A stretch of 30,303 bases of DNA from DATGIQ01 sp035295665 (lineage in GTDB: Bacteria > Planctomycetota > Planctomycetia > Gemmatales > Gemmataceae): assembly GCA_035295665.1 (NCBI GenBank), contig DATGIQ010000101.1, forward strand, positions 1-30,303, read 5' to 3'. The translations under genes and the position numbers were made by a program. Positions 15,580 through 22,891 of this stretch are shown here, piece after piece. Below the pieces are notes generated by a model. The model did not search any database. It saw nothing but the letters and a program-made list of their open reading frames with translations, and was not told where the DNA came from. The number at the start of each line of letters is the position of its first letter. Within the stretch, counting starts at the first letter, position 1.

Positions 15580-15882
15580 ATGGGCTGTCGTCATTGCGGC
15601 CGAAAAGCGGCCGGTCGACCACGGGGATTGTGCTGGACCTGTTACCAAACGTTGGCCATCCGCGAGCGCTATTCACCAGTGAGTAAGTTCGGCCGCCGCG
15701 GCGTCCTGGACTTTTGCGGGTTGGGCAAGTTGCCTACCCGACCCACGCCGGCGTTGCCCGGTTCGCCGGAAAAAGTCGCGGTGCTCGAGCAGCGCGCCAG
15801 CCGCCGGGAATCGCTTTGGCATCCGCATGATGCTGCCTTTGGCCCTGAGAGGTTCAGCCAGCCTCAGCTTTCATCTGCCTGA
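15580..15882 (+). CDS. Small zinc-ribbon protein, 100 residues
   Basis: ATG 15580 is preceded by GGAG at suitable spacing. The frame is also open upstream through the previous gene, but that part is only an overlap of the 15096-15533 gene. The N-terminus carries two CxxC pairs (Cys3, Cys6, Cys18, Cys21 in GCRHCGRKAAGRPRGLCWTC), a compact zinc ribbon, followed by YQTLAIRERYSPVSKFGRRG. Short planctomycete proteins with this CRxC...PRGLCWxCY start are familiar to me, with no function known. The rest is Pro/Arg-rich and looks disordered. Zinc ribbons of this size often bind nucleic acid or act as adaptors; that is inference only. Confidence 0.65.
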   Translation: MGCRHCGRKAAGRPRGLCWTCYQTLAIRERYSPVSKFGRRGVLDFCGLGKLPTRPTPALPGSPEKVAVLEQRASRRESLWHPHDAAFGPERFSQPQLSSA

Positions 15883-15886
15883 GCCT

Positions 15887-15909
15887 GCCGCGGGTTCTTC
15901 CGACGCGGC
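15887..15909. terminator. Candidate hairpin between convergent genes
   Basis: GCCGCG (15887-15892) and CGCGGC (15904-15909) form a perfect six-base GC stem with an 11-base loop, exactly between the stop of the zinc-ribbon gene and the stop of the leftward small gene. No T-run follows on either strand, so it is a weak terminator candidate. Confidence 0.3.
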
Positions 15910-16110
15910 CTACGGAGCCGTTTGCTTATCGGAACCGGCTCCTTCCGGGCCTGATTCGCGCTCCAGCAATGCGGCGATCAGCTCACCCAGCCCTTCACAG
16001 AGTTCGCGGACTGCCAATTTGGGATCGGTGCGGAATTGGGCGGACCGCACCAGGCGTTGGGCCAAGGCCAGCTTACCGGCATAGGTTGTGGGTCTGGGAA
16101 TATCTGCCAT
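15910..16110 (-). CDS. Small hypothetical protein, 66 residues
   Basis: ATG 16110 is chosen because GAGGAG precedes it by eight bases; the frame is open further upstream without a better start. The product is a soluble, mostly helical protein (LALAQRLVRSAQFRTDPKLA, then LCEGLGELIAALLERESG) with a polar tail. No family is recognised. The oxidoreductase gene upstream on the same strand ends 125 bases before it, so co-transcription is possible. Coding is supported by the ribosome site and amphipathic pattern only. Confidence 0.55.
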   Translation of the reverse strand: MADIPRPTTYAGKLALAQRLVRSAQFRTDPKLAVRELCEGLGELIAALLERESGPEGAGSDKQTAP

Positions 16111-16235
16111 ATGCGTGGCTCCTCGGAGAGTCTCGGACGCGGTGGGCTTGGAAGCGACGGCCCCATGTCCAGAAGTAACACGAAGCCGGCTTCTTAGCAA
16201 CTCGCGCGGGGCAGGGCTCATTCTGCCAGCAGAGT

Positions 16236-17741
16236 TTAGCAATCCCGCAGAGCGACACGAGCGGCGTTGAAACCGCAGGCTCCGTGAACGCCTGCTCCGG
16301 GATGGGCCGAAGCCGAGCAGAGATAGAGTCCCGGCACGGGTGTCCGATAACGAAAGAACGGGAACGCAGGCCGGAAGAAGAGCTGCTGGTCGAGCTGGGC
16401 ACTGCCGCCGCCCAGGTCGCCTCCGACCAGGTTTTCATCCATGCGCTCCAGATCGGCCGGAGAATGAATGGCCCGGGCCAGGATCCGGCTACGGAACCCG
16501 GGCGCCAGCCTCTCGACGCGCTGTTCGATCTGATCGGCAAAGGCTTCGCGGTATTTTTGCCAGCCTCCTTCCAGGTAGGAAGGAACGTGGGAGTACGCCC
16601 ACAGTGTATGGCATCCCGGCGGTGCGCGGCTTGGGTCCAGCATGGACTGTTGGCCGATGACGAGGTAGGGATTGGAAGGGATCTCTCCACTTCGTACCTG
16701 ACGGGTAAAAGCACGCAGGTCGGCCACGCTATCCCCGGCGTGGACGACGGCCGCCTCGCATGCCTCCGGCGACGACCACGGCACGGGTCCGGCCAAGGCC
16801 CAATCCATTTTGAAGGTTCCCCAGCCGTACCGGAAACGCCGCATCGATTGCCGTAGCCAGGAAGGTACATGTGCTGGCTGAAGCATCCGCAGGAAAAGAG
16901 CCGGAGCACCGACATCGGCCAGGATTGCGCGCTCGGCCGGGATTTCCTCTCCTCGGTCGGTTCGCACCGCCCTGGCCCGGCGACGGACGATGATTTCGAC
17001 GACGCGGGCATTGAGCTGAACACGGCCGCCCGCTTCTTCCAGACGTCGGATGAGCGCTTGCGTAATGGCGCGGGCTCCGCCGCACGGCACGATGAAACCG
17101 GTGGAGGATGCCAGAAGTGCCAGGACAAGGCCGAGCCCGGCACCGGCCAAGTCGTCTGGGCCCAGGTCCACGTGCAGCGCCAGGCCGGGTATGACACGGC
17201 GTGCTGCCTCGGTGCGGAACCGTTGGCGTGAATAACCGGCGGGGCTGCGAACACCGGCCAAGGCAAGTCGCAGAAGCGGAATCGGCCCCAAGCGCCAAGC
17301 TGCCCCCAATCCGGGGAGCGGTGCCAGGAGGGCAGCAGCCAGTCGGTCTCCCATAGTTTGTTGCCAGCCGGCCAAGCTCCGCCATGCCGGGCCATCCTCC
17401 CCGAACGAAGCCATGCTCAATTCGAGATCTCGCGCGATCGTGGGACAGGTACCGTCTTGTGCGGGATGACTGCTTTCCCGGCGTGCCCGGCACCAGGTCA
17501 GCCCCGCGCCTGGCAGATCAAGGCTGCGAAAGGCTGGGCTGTACTCGACAAAGGGAAAGAATGCAGCCCCGACATCGTGCAGATAGCCGGGCAGTGTCAT
17601 CTCCTCGGAATAGAGCGCTCCGCCGGGACGATGGTTGGCTTCCAGGACCAGGACCTTCCATCCCTGCCGTGCCAGCGTGGCCGCCGCCACGAGGCCATTG
17701 GGTCCCGCGCCGATCACGATAGCATCCGGCATGCGTGCCAT
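16236..17741 (-). CDS. FAD-dependent oxidoreductase, phytoene desaturase/PYROXD2-like
   Basis: A 501-residue protein opening with the FAD dinucleotide-binding motif DAIVIGAGPNGLVAAATLAR, followed by the glutamate-ended strand VLVLEANHRPGGA. This is the start pattern of the carotenoid desaturase and PYROXD2-like group. The central part has FIVPCGGARAITQALIRRLEE and the conserved segment GGRVQLNARVVEIIV. The C-terminus reads PVPGLYLCSASAHPGAGVHG, the second FAD-contact motif of this family. The true substrate is unknown; isolated genes of this type outside a carotenoid cluster are often not carotenoid enzymes. GGAG lies directly before the first ATG and nine bases before the second ATG (17732), so MPDAIVIGAG may be the real N-terminus. 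Confidence 0.85.
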   Translation of the reverse strand: MARMPDAIVIGAGPNGLVAAATLARQGWKVLVLEANHRPGGALYSEEMTLPGYLHDVGAAFFPFVEYSPAFRSLDLPGAGLTWCRARRESSHPAQDGTCPTIARDLELSMASFGEDGPAWRSLAGWQQTMGDRLAAALLAPLPGLGAAWRLGPIPLLRLALAGVRSPAGYSRQRFRTEAARRVIPGLALHVDLGPDDLAGAGLGLVLALLASSTGFIVPCGGARAITQALIRRLEEAGGRVQLNARVVEIIVRRRARAVRTDRGEEIPAERAILADVGAPALFLRMLQPAHVPSWLRQSMRRFRYGWGTFKMDWALAGPVPWSSPEACEAAVVHAGDSVADLRAFTRQVRSGEIPSNPYLVIGQQSMLDPSRAPPGCHTLWAYSHVPSYLEGGWQKYREAFADQIEQRVERLAPGFRSRILARAIHSPADLERMDENLVGGDLGGGSAQLDQQLFFRPAFPFFRYRTPVPGLYLCSASAHPGAGVHGACGFNAARVALRDC

Positions 17742-18072
17742 CTCCGAATTCCCGCGCTGCCTTCAGTCCGGCCCATCCTAGGCCGGGCGAAAGAAGGAGT
17801 CAACGCCAGCGTCTCTCGTCTGGATTTCGCTTAGAATAGGCGGGGCCGAGTTCGATGCGCTGTTTGGAGTGCGGTGGCTCGACGCGGTCTTAAATCTCGG
17901 ACTGCTGCCGCCATCCTCGATGGTAGCGACTCCAGGATGCGAGCCTGAACCGGACGAGAAGGAAGACGTGATGCTATCCCTTCGCTTGCGCGTCAGGCTC
18001 GTATGGCCTGTCGATTGTGTGGGTTTAAACAGACCGCGTGAACCGGACTCTGTGTAAGAAAGTGCCATTCTC
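17742..18072. other. Intergenic region, possibly with a decayed short zinc-ribbon frame
   Basis: The 331-base gap between divergent genes holds a -10-like TAGAAT (17832-17837) on the plus strand without a good -35. ATG 17855 opens a 12-codon frame reading MRCLECGGSTRS before TAA. One base shift allows the reading to go on (LKSRTAAAILDGSD) and, after a stop, to end near 18047 in MACRLCGFKQTA. Two separated CxxC pairs are what a small zinc-ribbon gene would leave after frameshift and nonsense decay, but the evidence is thin. No ribosome site of note precedes the exonuclease gene. Confidence 0.25.
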
Positions 18073-18645
18073 ATGACCGAAATCTACGTCAGCACCGATG
18101 TGGAAGCCGACGGCCCCATCCCGGGACCTCATTCAATGCTTGGCTTTGCCTCGGCAGCCTACCTGGCGGATAAGAAACTCGTCGGCGTGTTCGCTGTCAA
18201 CCTGGAAACACTCCCCGGCGCTAAGCCCGATCCGGGCACGATGCATTGGTGGAGCCAGCATCCCCAGGCGTGGGCGGCGGTACGTTCCGACTTGCAAGAA
18301 CCGGCCCAGGCGATGCGCCGCTATGTCGCCTGGCTCAAAGGACTTGCCGGCCGACCGGTGTTCGTCGGCTATCCTGCCAGTTACGATTTTCTGTTCGTCT
18401 ACTGGTATCTCATCCGCTTCACCCAGGAAAGCCCATTCTCGTTCTCGGCGTTAGATATCAAGACGTACGCCATGGCCCTGCTCAAGACGGGATACCGGGA
18501 AGCAGTGAAGCGCAACATGCCCAGGCGCTGGTTCGATCCGCTGCCACATAGCCATGTGGCCCTGGATGATGCACTTGAGCAAGGAGCGTTATTTTGCAAT
18601 ATGCTCGCGGAAAACTACGCCAGCCCATCGACCATCGAGGATTAG
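18073..18645 (+). CDS. DEDDh-type 3'-5' exonuclease, Rv2179c-like
   Basis: A 190-residue protein with the DEDDh exonuclease residues in order: Asp9 and Glu11 in STDVEADGP, Asp105 in PASYDFLFVYWYL, and His161 with Asp166 in HVALDDALEQG, the H-x4-D form. A lone domain of this size that begins with EIYVSTDVEADGP matches the Rv2179c-like 3'-5' exoribonucleases rather than the DNA polymerase III epsilon subunit. It should remove nucleotides from RNA or DNA 3' ends with two metal ions; its target is unknown. The ATG at 18073 is chosen because the conserved strand starts two residues later. The gene stands alone and converges with the receiver-like gene, with nine bases between stops. Confidence 0.8.
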   Translation: MTEIYVSTDVEADGPIPGPHSMLGFASAAYLADKKLVGVFAVNLETLPGAKPDPGTMHWWSQHPQAWAAVRSDLQEPAQAMRRYVAWLKGLAGRPVFVGYPASYDFLFVYWYLIRFTQESPFSFSALDIKTYAMALLKTGYREAVKRNMPRRWFDPLPHSHVALDDALEQGALFCNMLAENYASPSTIED

Positions 18646-18654
18646 CAAATTGCT

Positions 18655-19056
18655 TCAGTTGGCTGCCGTTTCGCCCCGCATCCAGCGCGGCAGGGCACGC
18701 GGCAATTCCTCCACGAACTTGCTCCGGGGCCATACTACATCGCAACCGGCTTCCTTGGCGGATCGCAGAGTCGCCGTATCGATATGCGAGCCATAAGCCA
18801 CCACATAGGGCCGGGGCGTGCAGACTTTGCACAGGCGTTCCAGGAGCGCGCCGATGGACAGCTCTGGATGTGCTAAATCGACGATCACGCACCGGGGACA
18901 CGGTTCCGCAATCAAGGCGTGCAGCGCTTCCAGAGAGCGGGCCGGCTTGATGCACAAGCCAAGGTCCCGAGCCGTCCCGGTGATGCGGCTGGTGAACATC
19001 AGGTCGTCGCACAGCAGCAAGCCGATGGGGGTTGCGGGTTGAGGCGGGGCAGACAT
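18655..19056 (-). CDS. Stand-alone response-regulator receiver-like protein
   Basis: The 133-residue product starts at ATG 19056 (AGGA upstream). It follows the receiver fold: the acidic pair Asp17-Asp18 in LLLCDDLMF, phosphoacceptor candidate Asp60 in CVIVDLAHPEL, a small-residue strand end VVAYGSHID, and VVWPRSKFVEELPRAL. The lysine normally found just before the cis-proline is displaced: the sequence reads WPRSKF where a receiver would have KPF. It may therefore be phosphorylated poorly or act as a pseudo-receiver. It has no output domain. It lies 22 bases downstream of the P-II gene on the same strand, so the two may act in one pathway. Receiver assignment comes from pattern reading. Confidence 0.6.
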   Translation of the reverse strand: MSAPPQPATPIGLLLCDDLMFTSRITGTARDLGLCIKPARSLEALHALIAEPCPRCVIVDLAHPELSIGALLERLCKVCTPRPYVVAYGSHIDTATLRSAKEAGCDVVWPRSKFVEELPRALPRWMRGETAAN

Positions 19057-19078
19057 CGCATGATTCCTCGCATTCGGT

Positions 19079-19426
19079 TCAGATGGCTTCCGGGCCGCGT
19101 TCGCCGGTGCGGATGCGGATGCAGTCCTCCAGCGGCAAGATAAAGATCTTGCCGTCGCCAATGCGCCCCTCGGGCCCGGTTCGACCGGCCTCCATAATCG
19201 CATTCACCGTCGGCTCGACAAAATCTTCGTTGACCGCAATCTGCAACTGGATTTTGCGCAGGAGATTGACGGTCAACTCATGGCCACGGTAGGTTTCCGA
19301 ATGGCCTTTCTGCCGGCCGAATCCCTGGACATCGACAATGGTCAAGCGGAAGACTTCCACCTTGTTGAGTGCTTCCTTGACGGCTTCGAGTTTCGACGGC
19401 TGAATAATGGCAAGGATGAGTTTCAT
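19079..19426 (-). CDS. glnB: P-II nitrogen regulatory protein without the T-loop uridylylation tyrosine
   Basis: A 115-residue protein of normal P-II length and order. It opens MKLILAIIQPSKLEAVKEAL, has the ATP-contacting GFGRQKGH (Gln39), the T-loop ETYRGHELTVNLLRKI, the segment GRTGPEGRIGDGKIFILPLE and the C-terminal RIRTGERG. P-II trimers bind ATP, ADP and 2-oxoglutarate and steer ammonium transporters, glutamine synthetase control and carbon enzymes. Position 51, the tyrosine uridylylated by GlnD in proteobacteria, is leucine here (E50-L51-T52), while Tyr46 is kept. No amtB or glnA is adjacent, so GlnB versus GlnK cannot be decided. It has its own promoter and is followed closely by the receiver-like gene. 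Confidence 0.93.
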   Translation of the reverse strand: MKLILAIIQPSKLEAVKEALNKVEVFRLTIVDVQGFGRQKGHSETYRGHELTVNLLRKIQLQIAVNEDFVEPTVNAIMEAGRTGPEGRIGDGKIFILPLEDCIRIRTGERGPEAI

Positions 19427-19491
19427 GGTCCGTAAGCAGCACCGGGGCTGAGAATGAAGACTTCCAATCCCGAAGGTTAGGACATACGCTC

Positions 19492-19520
19492 AGTATATGC
19501 CTTGCGGAACGGGCTGTGAA
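19492..19520 (-). promoter_or_regulatory. Sigma-70-type promoter of the P-II gene
   Basis: On the minus strand TTCACA (19520-19515) and TATACT (19497-19492) each match the consensus at five of six positions and are 17 bases apart. RNA would begin near 19486, leaving a leader of about 60 bases. The promoter begins only 10 bases after the cyclase stop, so the P-II and receiver genes can be expressed apart from the cyclase operon. Confidence 0.6.
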
Positions 19521-19529
19521 CAAAGGCGG

Positions 19530-21509
19530 CTACTCCTCGCCGCGGCGGAGTCGGTACAGGGCGCAGCGGAATTGATCGTGTTCCTTGCCGAGGAGATAAA
19601 CCCCGGCGTACTCACAGACGAAATCGTGATCCGGTGCCGTGGCCAGCAGTGCGGCAAACTGCTCACTGGCGTAAACGCAGCCCGGCGGGGTTTTCGGCTC
19701 GATGCGTGCGGCTCGGTTCACGTGAGTCCCAAAGAAATTCAGCCGGCCGATGAGCAGGTCCCATTGCGGGTAGACCGGTCCGGCATGCAACCCAATGCGA
19801 ACTGTCGTGTCCGGCGGCAGCCCAACCTTGGCGAAATCCATATGGGTAATTCGGTCCAAGAGACGCAGGGCGAAGTCGGCTCCATCAACCACGCGGTGGA
19901 ACACCACGAACAGGCCATCGCCCCAGGTGTTGCACAGTGCCGGATAGCGGCGCGCTTCCTTGATTACCTGACTCACCTCTCCCAAGAACTGCCCGAAAAA
20001 TGCCGGGGCTTGCCGATCGGTCAACTGGCTATAGTTCTTCACGTCCGCGAAAAGCATGGTCTTGACTTCGCGGGTGACGAAGCCTGGCCGAACCTGTGCG
20101 GCTGGTTCCGCCGTCCCCCACCAGGCAGGCACCTGAGGATTGACCTCGGTGCGTAACGCGGCCAAGTCAATAACTTGGCTCCTTCGACCACGCTCCTCCC
20201 AGGTTTCCAGAAAATGGCGTGTCCCTACTCGGCGCTCCGGAGAGACGGGGTCCAGGACTGCCAGCGTCAATGCCTCGACTTCCAGCTCGGCCGCGCGAAG
20301 AATGGCCAGCCCTTGTGTAAAGTCACTGACGAATTCCAATAGCCCCTCGTCCCCAAGATATCCTTCGTCCGTACCGTAATGGATGTGTGCCCGCTCGGCC
20401 ACGGCATCGAAGCGCCGCCGATAATCGCGCATGGCCGCCAATCCGAAATCCACGCTCGAAGCATAAAAATCATCCCTGGCGTAGGGGAGGACGAGGTGCA
20501 GCTCCTTCTTCCGTTCGAGCATCAGCTCCGCAAACAGGAGGTCCGACCCGCAAGCTCCCGAGCAATAGCCGGCCGTCGGGTTGAGACGATCCAGTTCCTC
20601 GCGGATGGCCTGCCGGAGGCGTTCTTCGAGCCGCGGGTCCGGAGGAAAACGGAGCCCGAGATGGCGCTGGGCTCCGGGTTCCGGCCGGTCGATCCGGTGA
20701 CCGACGAAGGCCACGACCGGTCCGATGGCGAAAAGTTCCAGGATCCCTCCGGCTGCTGGGAGGCGTTCCTGGAGAAGTTGCACCTGATGCCTCATGGTGG
20801 CGAGGACGCCGATCTGACCACAAGCACTGTTGACCGCCTGCTCATACCACGTCCTCGACTGGGCGATGTCGCCGAGAAGCAAATGAGCCTCACCCAGGGT
20901 CGCAAGAAGCCAGTAATCTTCGACGGCGCCGGGTTGTTGGCGTTCGATCAGCGCTTGTTGTACCGCGGCCCGGGCCAGCTCGTGGACCTTTTCCGTGCGT
21001 GCGCCGGCCAACAAAGACATGGTGGCCGCGTTGATGGAGGGATACGAAGCGCCCGTGATGCCGAAGGCTGTCTCATACAGGCGGGCGGATTCGCGGGCCA
21101 GGAGGACCCGACCGGGGCCGCGTGCCGCCCGGTACCGATCCTTCTTGAGCCGGCCCGCCAAGCTGAGTACTTGGGCCTGAAACTTGTCCTCCAAGGTTGA
21201 ATCGTTCAGCAAGGCATAGACGTATTCTTCCGCCTTCGGGATATTTCGGCCGTTCGCCAGCGCGAGGGCCCGTAGACGCAGGAGCTCGGGATCGTCGGGA
21301 TGAGCCAGAAGTCCTTCGCGGACGATATCAAACGCTACTGCGGGTTGGCCGGCGCTGATCAGCTTCTTACCGAACACACGTGCAAGCCGGGGGTCGCTCT
21401 GCCAGTGCTTTCTGAATTCCTCCGCGTGGCTGCGCTGGAGCAGAGCAATGATTTCGACACCGCACTGGTCCAGCTCCCCCAAAAAATGATCCAAATCCAT
21501 CTCCGCCAT
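19530..21509 (-). CDS. Class III nucleotidyl cyclase with TPR-like and SLOG-like domains
   Basis: From ATG 21509 (AGAGG upstream) the protein has 659 residues and no membrane span. Residues about 1-250 are helical repeats of TPR/TRAFs-binding type. Residues about 262-400 look like a Rossmann-type SLOG domain: VVAFVGHRID, then GYCSGACGSDLLFAELMLER and ELHLVLPYARDDF. Residues about 480-655 are a class III cyclase domain with metal ligands Asp489 (MLFADVKNYS) and Asp531 (NTWGDGLFVVF), and the transition-state pair Asn598 and Arg602 (VNRAAR). Both residues that choose the base in standard adenylyl cyclases are changed: Lys to Asn527 and Asp to Asn591, with spacing otherwise as in the family. It probably makes a cyclic nucleotide, of uncertain base, in response to a ligand held by the SLOG-like part. 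The RyR gene ends 68 bases upstream on the same strand. Confidence 0.82.
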   Translation of the reverse strand: MAEMDLDHFLGELDQCGVEIIALLQRSHAEEFRKHWQSDPRLARVFGKKLISAGQPAVAFDIVREGLLAHPDDPELLRLRALALANGRNIPKAEEYVYALLNDSTLEDKFQAQVLSLAGRLKKDRYRAARGPGRVLLARESARLYETAFGITGASYPSINAATMSLLAGARTEKVHELARAAVQQALIERQQPGAVEDYWLLATLGEAHLLLGDIAQSRTWYEQAVNSACGQIGVLATMRHQVQLLQERLPAAGGILELFAIGPVVAFVGHRIDRPEPGAQRHLGLRFPPDPRLEERLRQAIREELDRLNPTAGYCSGACGSDLLFAELMLERKKELHLVLPYARDDFYASSVDFGLAAMRDYRRRFDAVAERAHIHYGTDEGYLGDEGLLEFVSDFTQGLAILRAAELEVEALTLAVLDPVSPERRVGTRHFLETWEERGRRSQVIDLAALRTEVNPQVPAWWGTAEPAAQVRPGFVTREVKTMLFADVKNYSQLTDRQAPAFFGQFLGEVSQVIKEARRYPALCNTWGDGLFVVFHRVVDGADFALRLLDRITHMDFAKVGLPPDTTVRIGLHAGPVYPQWDLLIGRLNFFGTHVNRAARIEPKTPPGCVYASEQFAALLATAPDHDFVCEYAGVYLLGKEHDQFRCALYRLRRGEE

Positions 21510-21577
21510 GGTAGTTGCCTCTTGCCAGCTTGGCATCCTCGATCTCGCTCACCGGGCTGGAACTGGGTCGACGCCGG

Positions 21578-21862
21578 TTACTCCGTCTTCTCGATTCGAT
21601 AACCGAGGGCAACGATTGTCTTCAGGGTTTCGAGTACCGTGTTTCGATCGTATTCCTTTTCGCTTTCGGGGAGCTCATCGTAAGGAACCAAGCCGGGATG
21701 CTGGCGTGTCGTGTCGTTGCGAGTCGGTCCCCACACCCACCCTTCGGCCATTCGTCTTTGCGCCCAGACGTCGTGGACATTTTCCGCGATGTGCTCGCTT
21801 AGTTCCAGGAGATTTTGAGAGAGGGTAACGCGGGAAGTGTCGATCCGTGTTGGTTTGTGCAC
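21578..21862 (-). CDS. Stand-alone RyR-domain protein
   Basis: The product is about 94 residues and consists almost entirely of one RyR (ryanodine receptor) repeat. It shows the signature run HDVWAQRRMAEGWVWG, then HPGLVPYDELPESEKEYDRN and LKTIVALGYRI. Start GTG 21862 is preferred because GAGG precedes it by eight bases; an in-frame GTG at 21880 would add six residues. RyR repeats are known from animal calcium channels and from short bacterial and phage proteins; bacterial function is not established, and ligand sensing has been suggested. Upstream lies the deacetylase-like gene (64 bases) and downstream the cyclase gene (68 bases), all same-strand, so it probably belongs to their transcript. 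Confidence 0.88.
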   Translation of the reverse strand: MHKPTRIDTSRVTLSQNLLELSEHIAENVHDVWAQRRMAEGWVWGPTRNDTTRQHPGLVPYDELPESEKEYDRNTVLETLKTIVALGYRIEKTE

Positions 21863-21926
21863 ACCGAAATCCTCTCTCACTACGACCGCCGCGCAGAATC
21901 CTCGGTGCCGCAGAACGTAGCGAACT

Positions 21927-22871
21927 TCAATTCCTGGCAGACAGCAAGCCTTCCAGATGCACCTGGACCGATTCCGCGAGGGCTTCGAGGTGATAACCGC
22001 CTTCCAGGCAGCTTACCAACCGCCCTTGGGCATGCGTCTTGGCCACTTCGAGCACTTGCCGGGTCAGGACCGCAAAGTCCTCCGTCTCCAGTCCAAGGGA
22101 GCCGATCGGATCGCGCGTATGGGCATCGAAACCGGCACTCACGAGGACCAGCTCCGGCTTGATCTTGCCGGCAGCCTTTTCCAGGTCGGCGGTGAAGCGG
22201 GCGTGGAATTCCTTGCGGGGCGTACCGTAGCGAATGGGCGCATTCAGCGTATAGCCCAAGCCCTTGCCATGTCCGGTCTCGCTGGCCGCCCCGGTTCCTG
22301 GATAAAACCCGTGCCCATAGCGGTGAATGCTGAAAAACATCACCTGCGGCTCTTCATAGAAAATGTCCTGCGTGCCGTTGCCGTGATGCACATCCCAATC
22401 AACGATGAGCAAGCGCGTCAAGCCGTGGCGCAGGTGCGCATGCTTCGCGGCCAGGGCAATATTATTGAAAAGGCAAAAGCCCATGCTGGTCGTCGGCGTC
22501 GCATGGTGGCCCGGCGGCCGAACGAGGCAGAGGGCCGTGTGGTCGGGCCCTTCTAGGACTGCGTCCACCGCGGCTACGCAGGCACCGGCCGCGGCCAAAC
22601 CGACGTGGTACGACTCCGGACTGAGCACGGTGTCCGCATCGATCTGGCCGCCGCCGTGTTCGGCAATTTGCCTGACCGCCTGGACCTGTTCTGGGGCGTG
22701 GACCTGAGTGACCGCCTGCTCGGTCAACGGCCGGTAGGTGCTAGCGGAACATTGCTTGATGAGTCCGGCTTTCTCGAGCAGCGCGGAGATGGAGCGCAGC
22801 CGATCCGCGGTTTCAGGGTGGCGGCCCGTCTCATGTTTGAGAAAAAGCGGATCGGTGTAAAGCAGGGTCAT
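21927..22871 (-). CDS. Histone deacetylase family zinc amidohydrolase
   Basis: A 314-residue protein with all signature elements of the class II-like bacterial deacetylases (acetylpolyamine amidohydrolase and AcuC relatives). RPPGHHA carries the catalytic pair His122-His123. GFCLFNN follows, and zinc ligands are Asp160 and His162 in DWDVHHGNGT and Asp249 in SAGFDAH. Transition-state Tyr293 is in LEGGYH. It should remove acetyl or acyl groups from a polyamine, a small amide or a protein lysine; the substrate cannot be told from sequence. ATG 22871 starts at the conserved MTLLYTDPLFLKHETGRHPE. It is the first gene of a possible three-gene operon with the RyR and cyclase genes, behind a consensus-like promoter. 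Confidence 0.9.
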   Translation of the reverse strand: MTLLYTDPLFLKHETGRHPETADRLRSISALLEKAGLIKQCSASTYRPLTEQAVTQVHAPEQVQAVRQIAEHGGGQIDADTVLSPESYHVGLAAAGACVAAVDAVLEGPDHTALCLVRPPGHHATPTTSMGFCLFNNIALAAKHAHLRHGLTRLLIVDWDVHHGNGTQDIFYEEPQVMFFSIHRYGHGFYPGTGAASETGHGKGLGYTLNAPIRYGTPRKEFHARFTADLEKAAGKIKPELVLVSAGFDAHTRDPIGSLGLETEDFAVLTRQVLEVAKTHAQGRLVSCLEGGYHLEALAESVQVHLEGLLSARN

Positions 22872-22891
22872 GGCGGACGGTCTCCACGGTC

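Noticed and set aside
16073..17395. 440-codon frame on the same strand as the oxidoreductase
   Set aside because: Offset-frame shadow of the FAD-dependent oxidoreductase; Arg/Ser/Trp-rich and without motifs.
19530..21880. Calling the RyR/cyclase pair a Pycsar system
   Set aside because: Pycsar cyclases pair with recognised cyclic-nucleotide-binding effectors (membrane or TIR type); none is encoded here, so the label would overreach.
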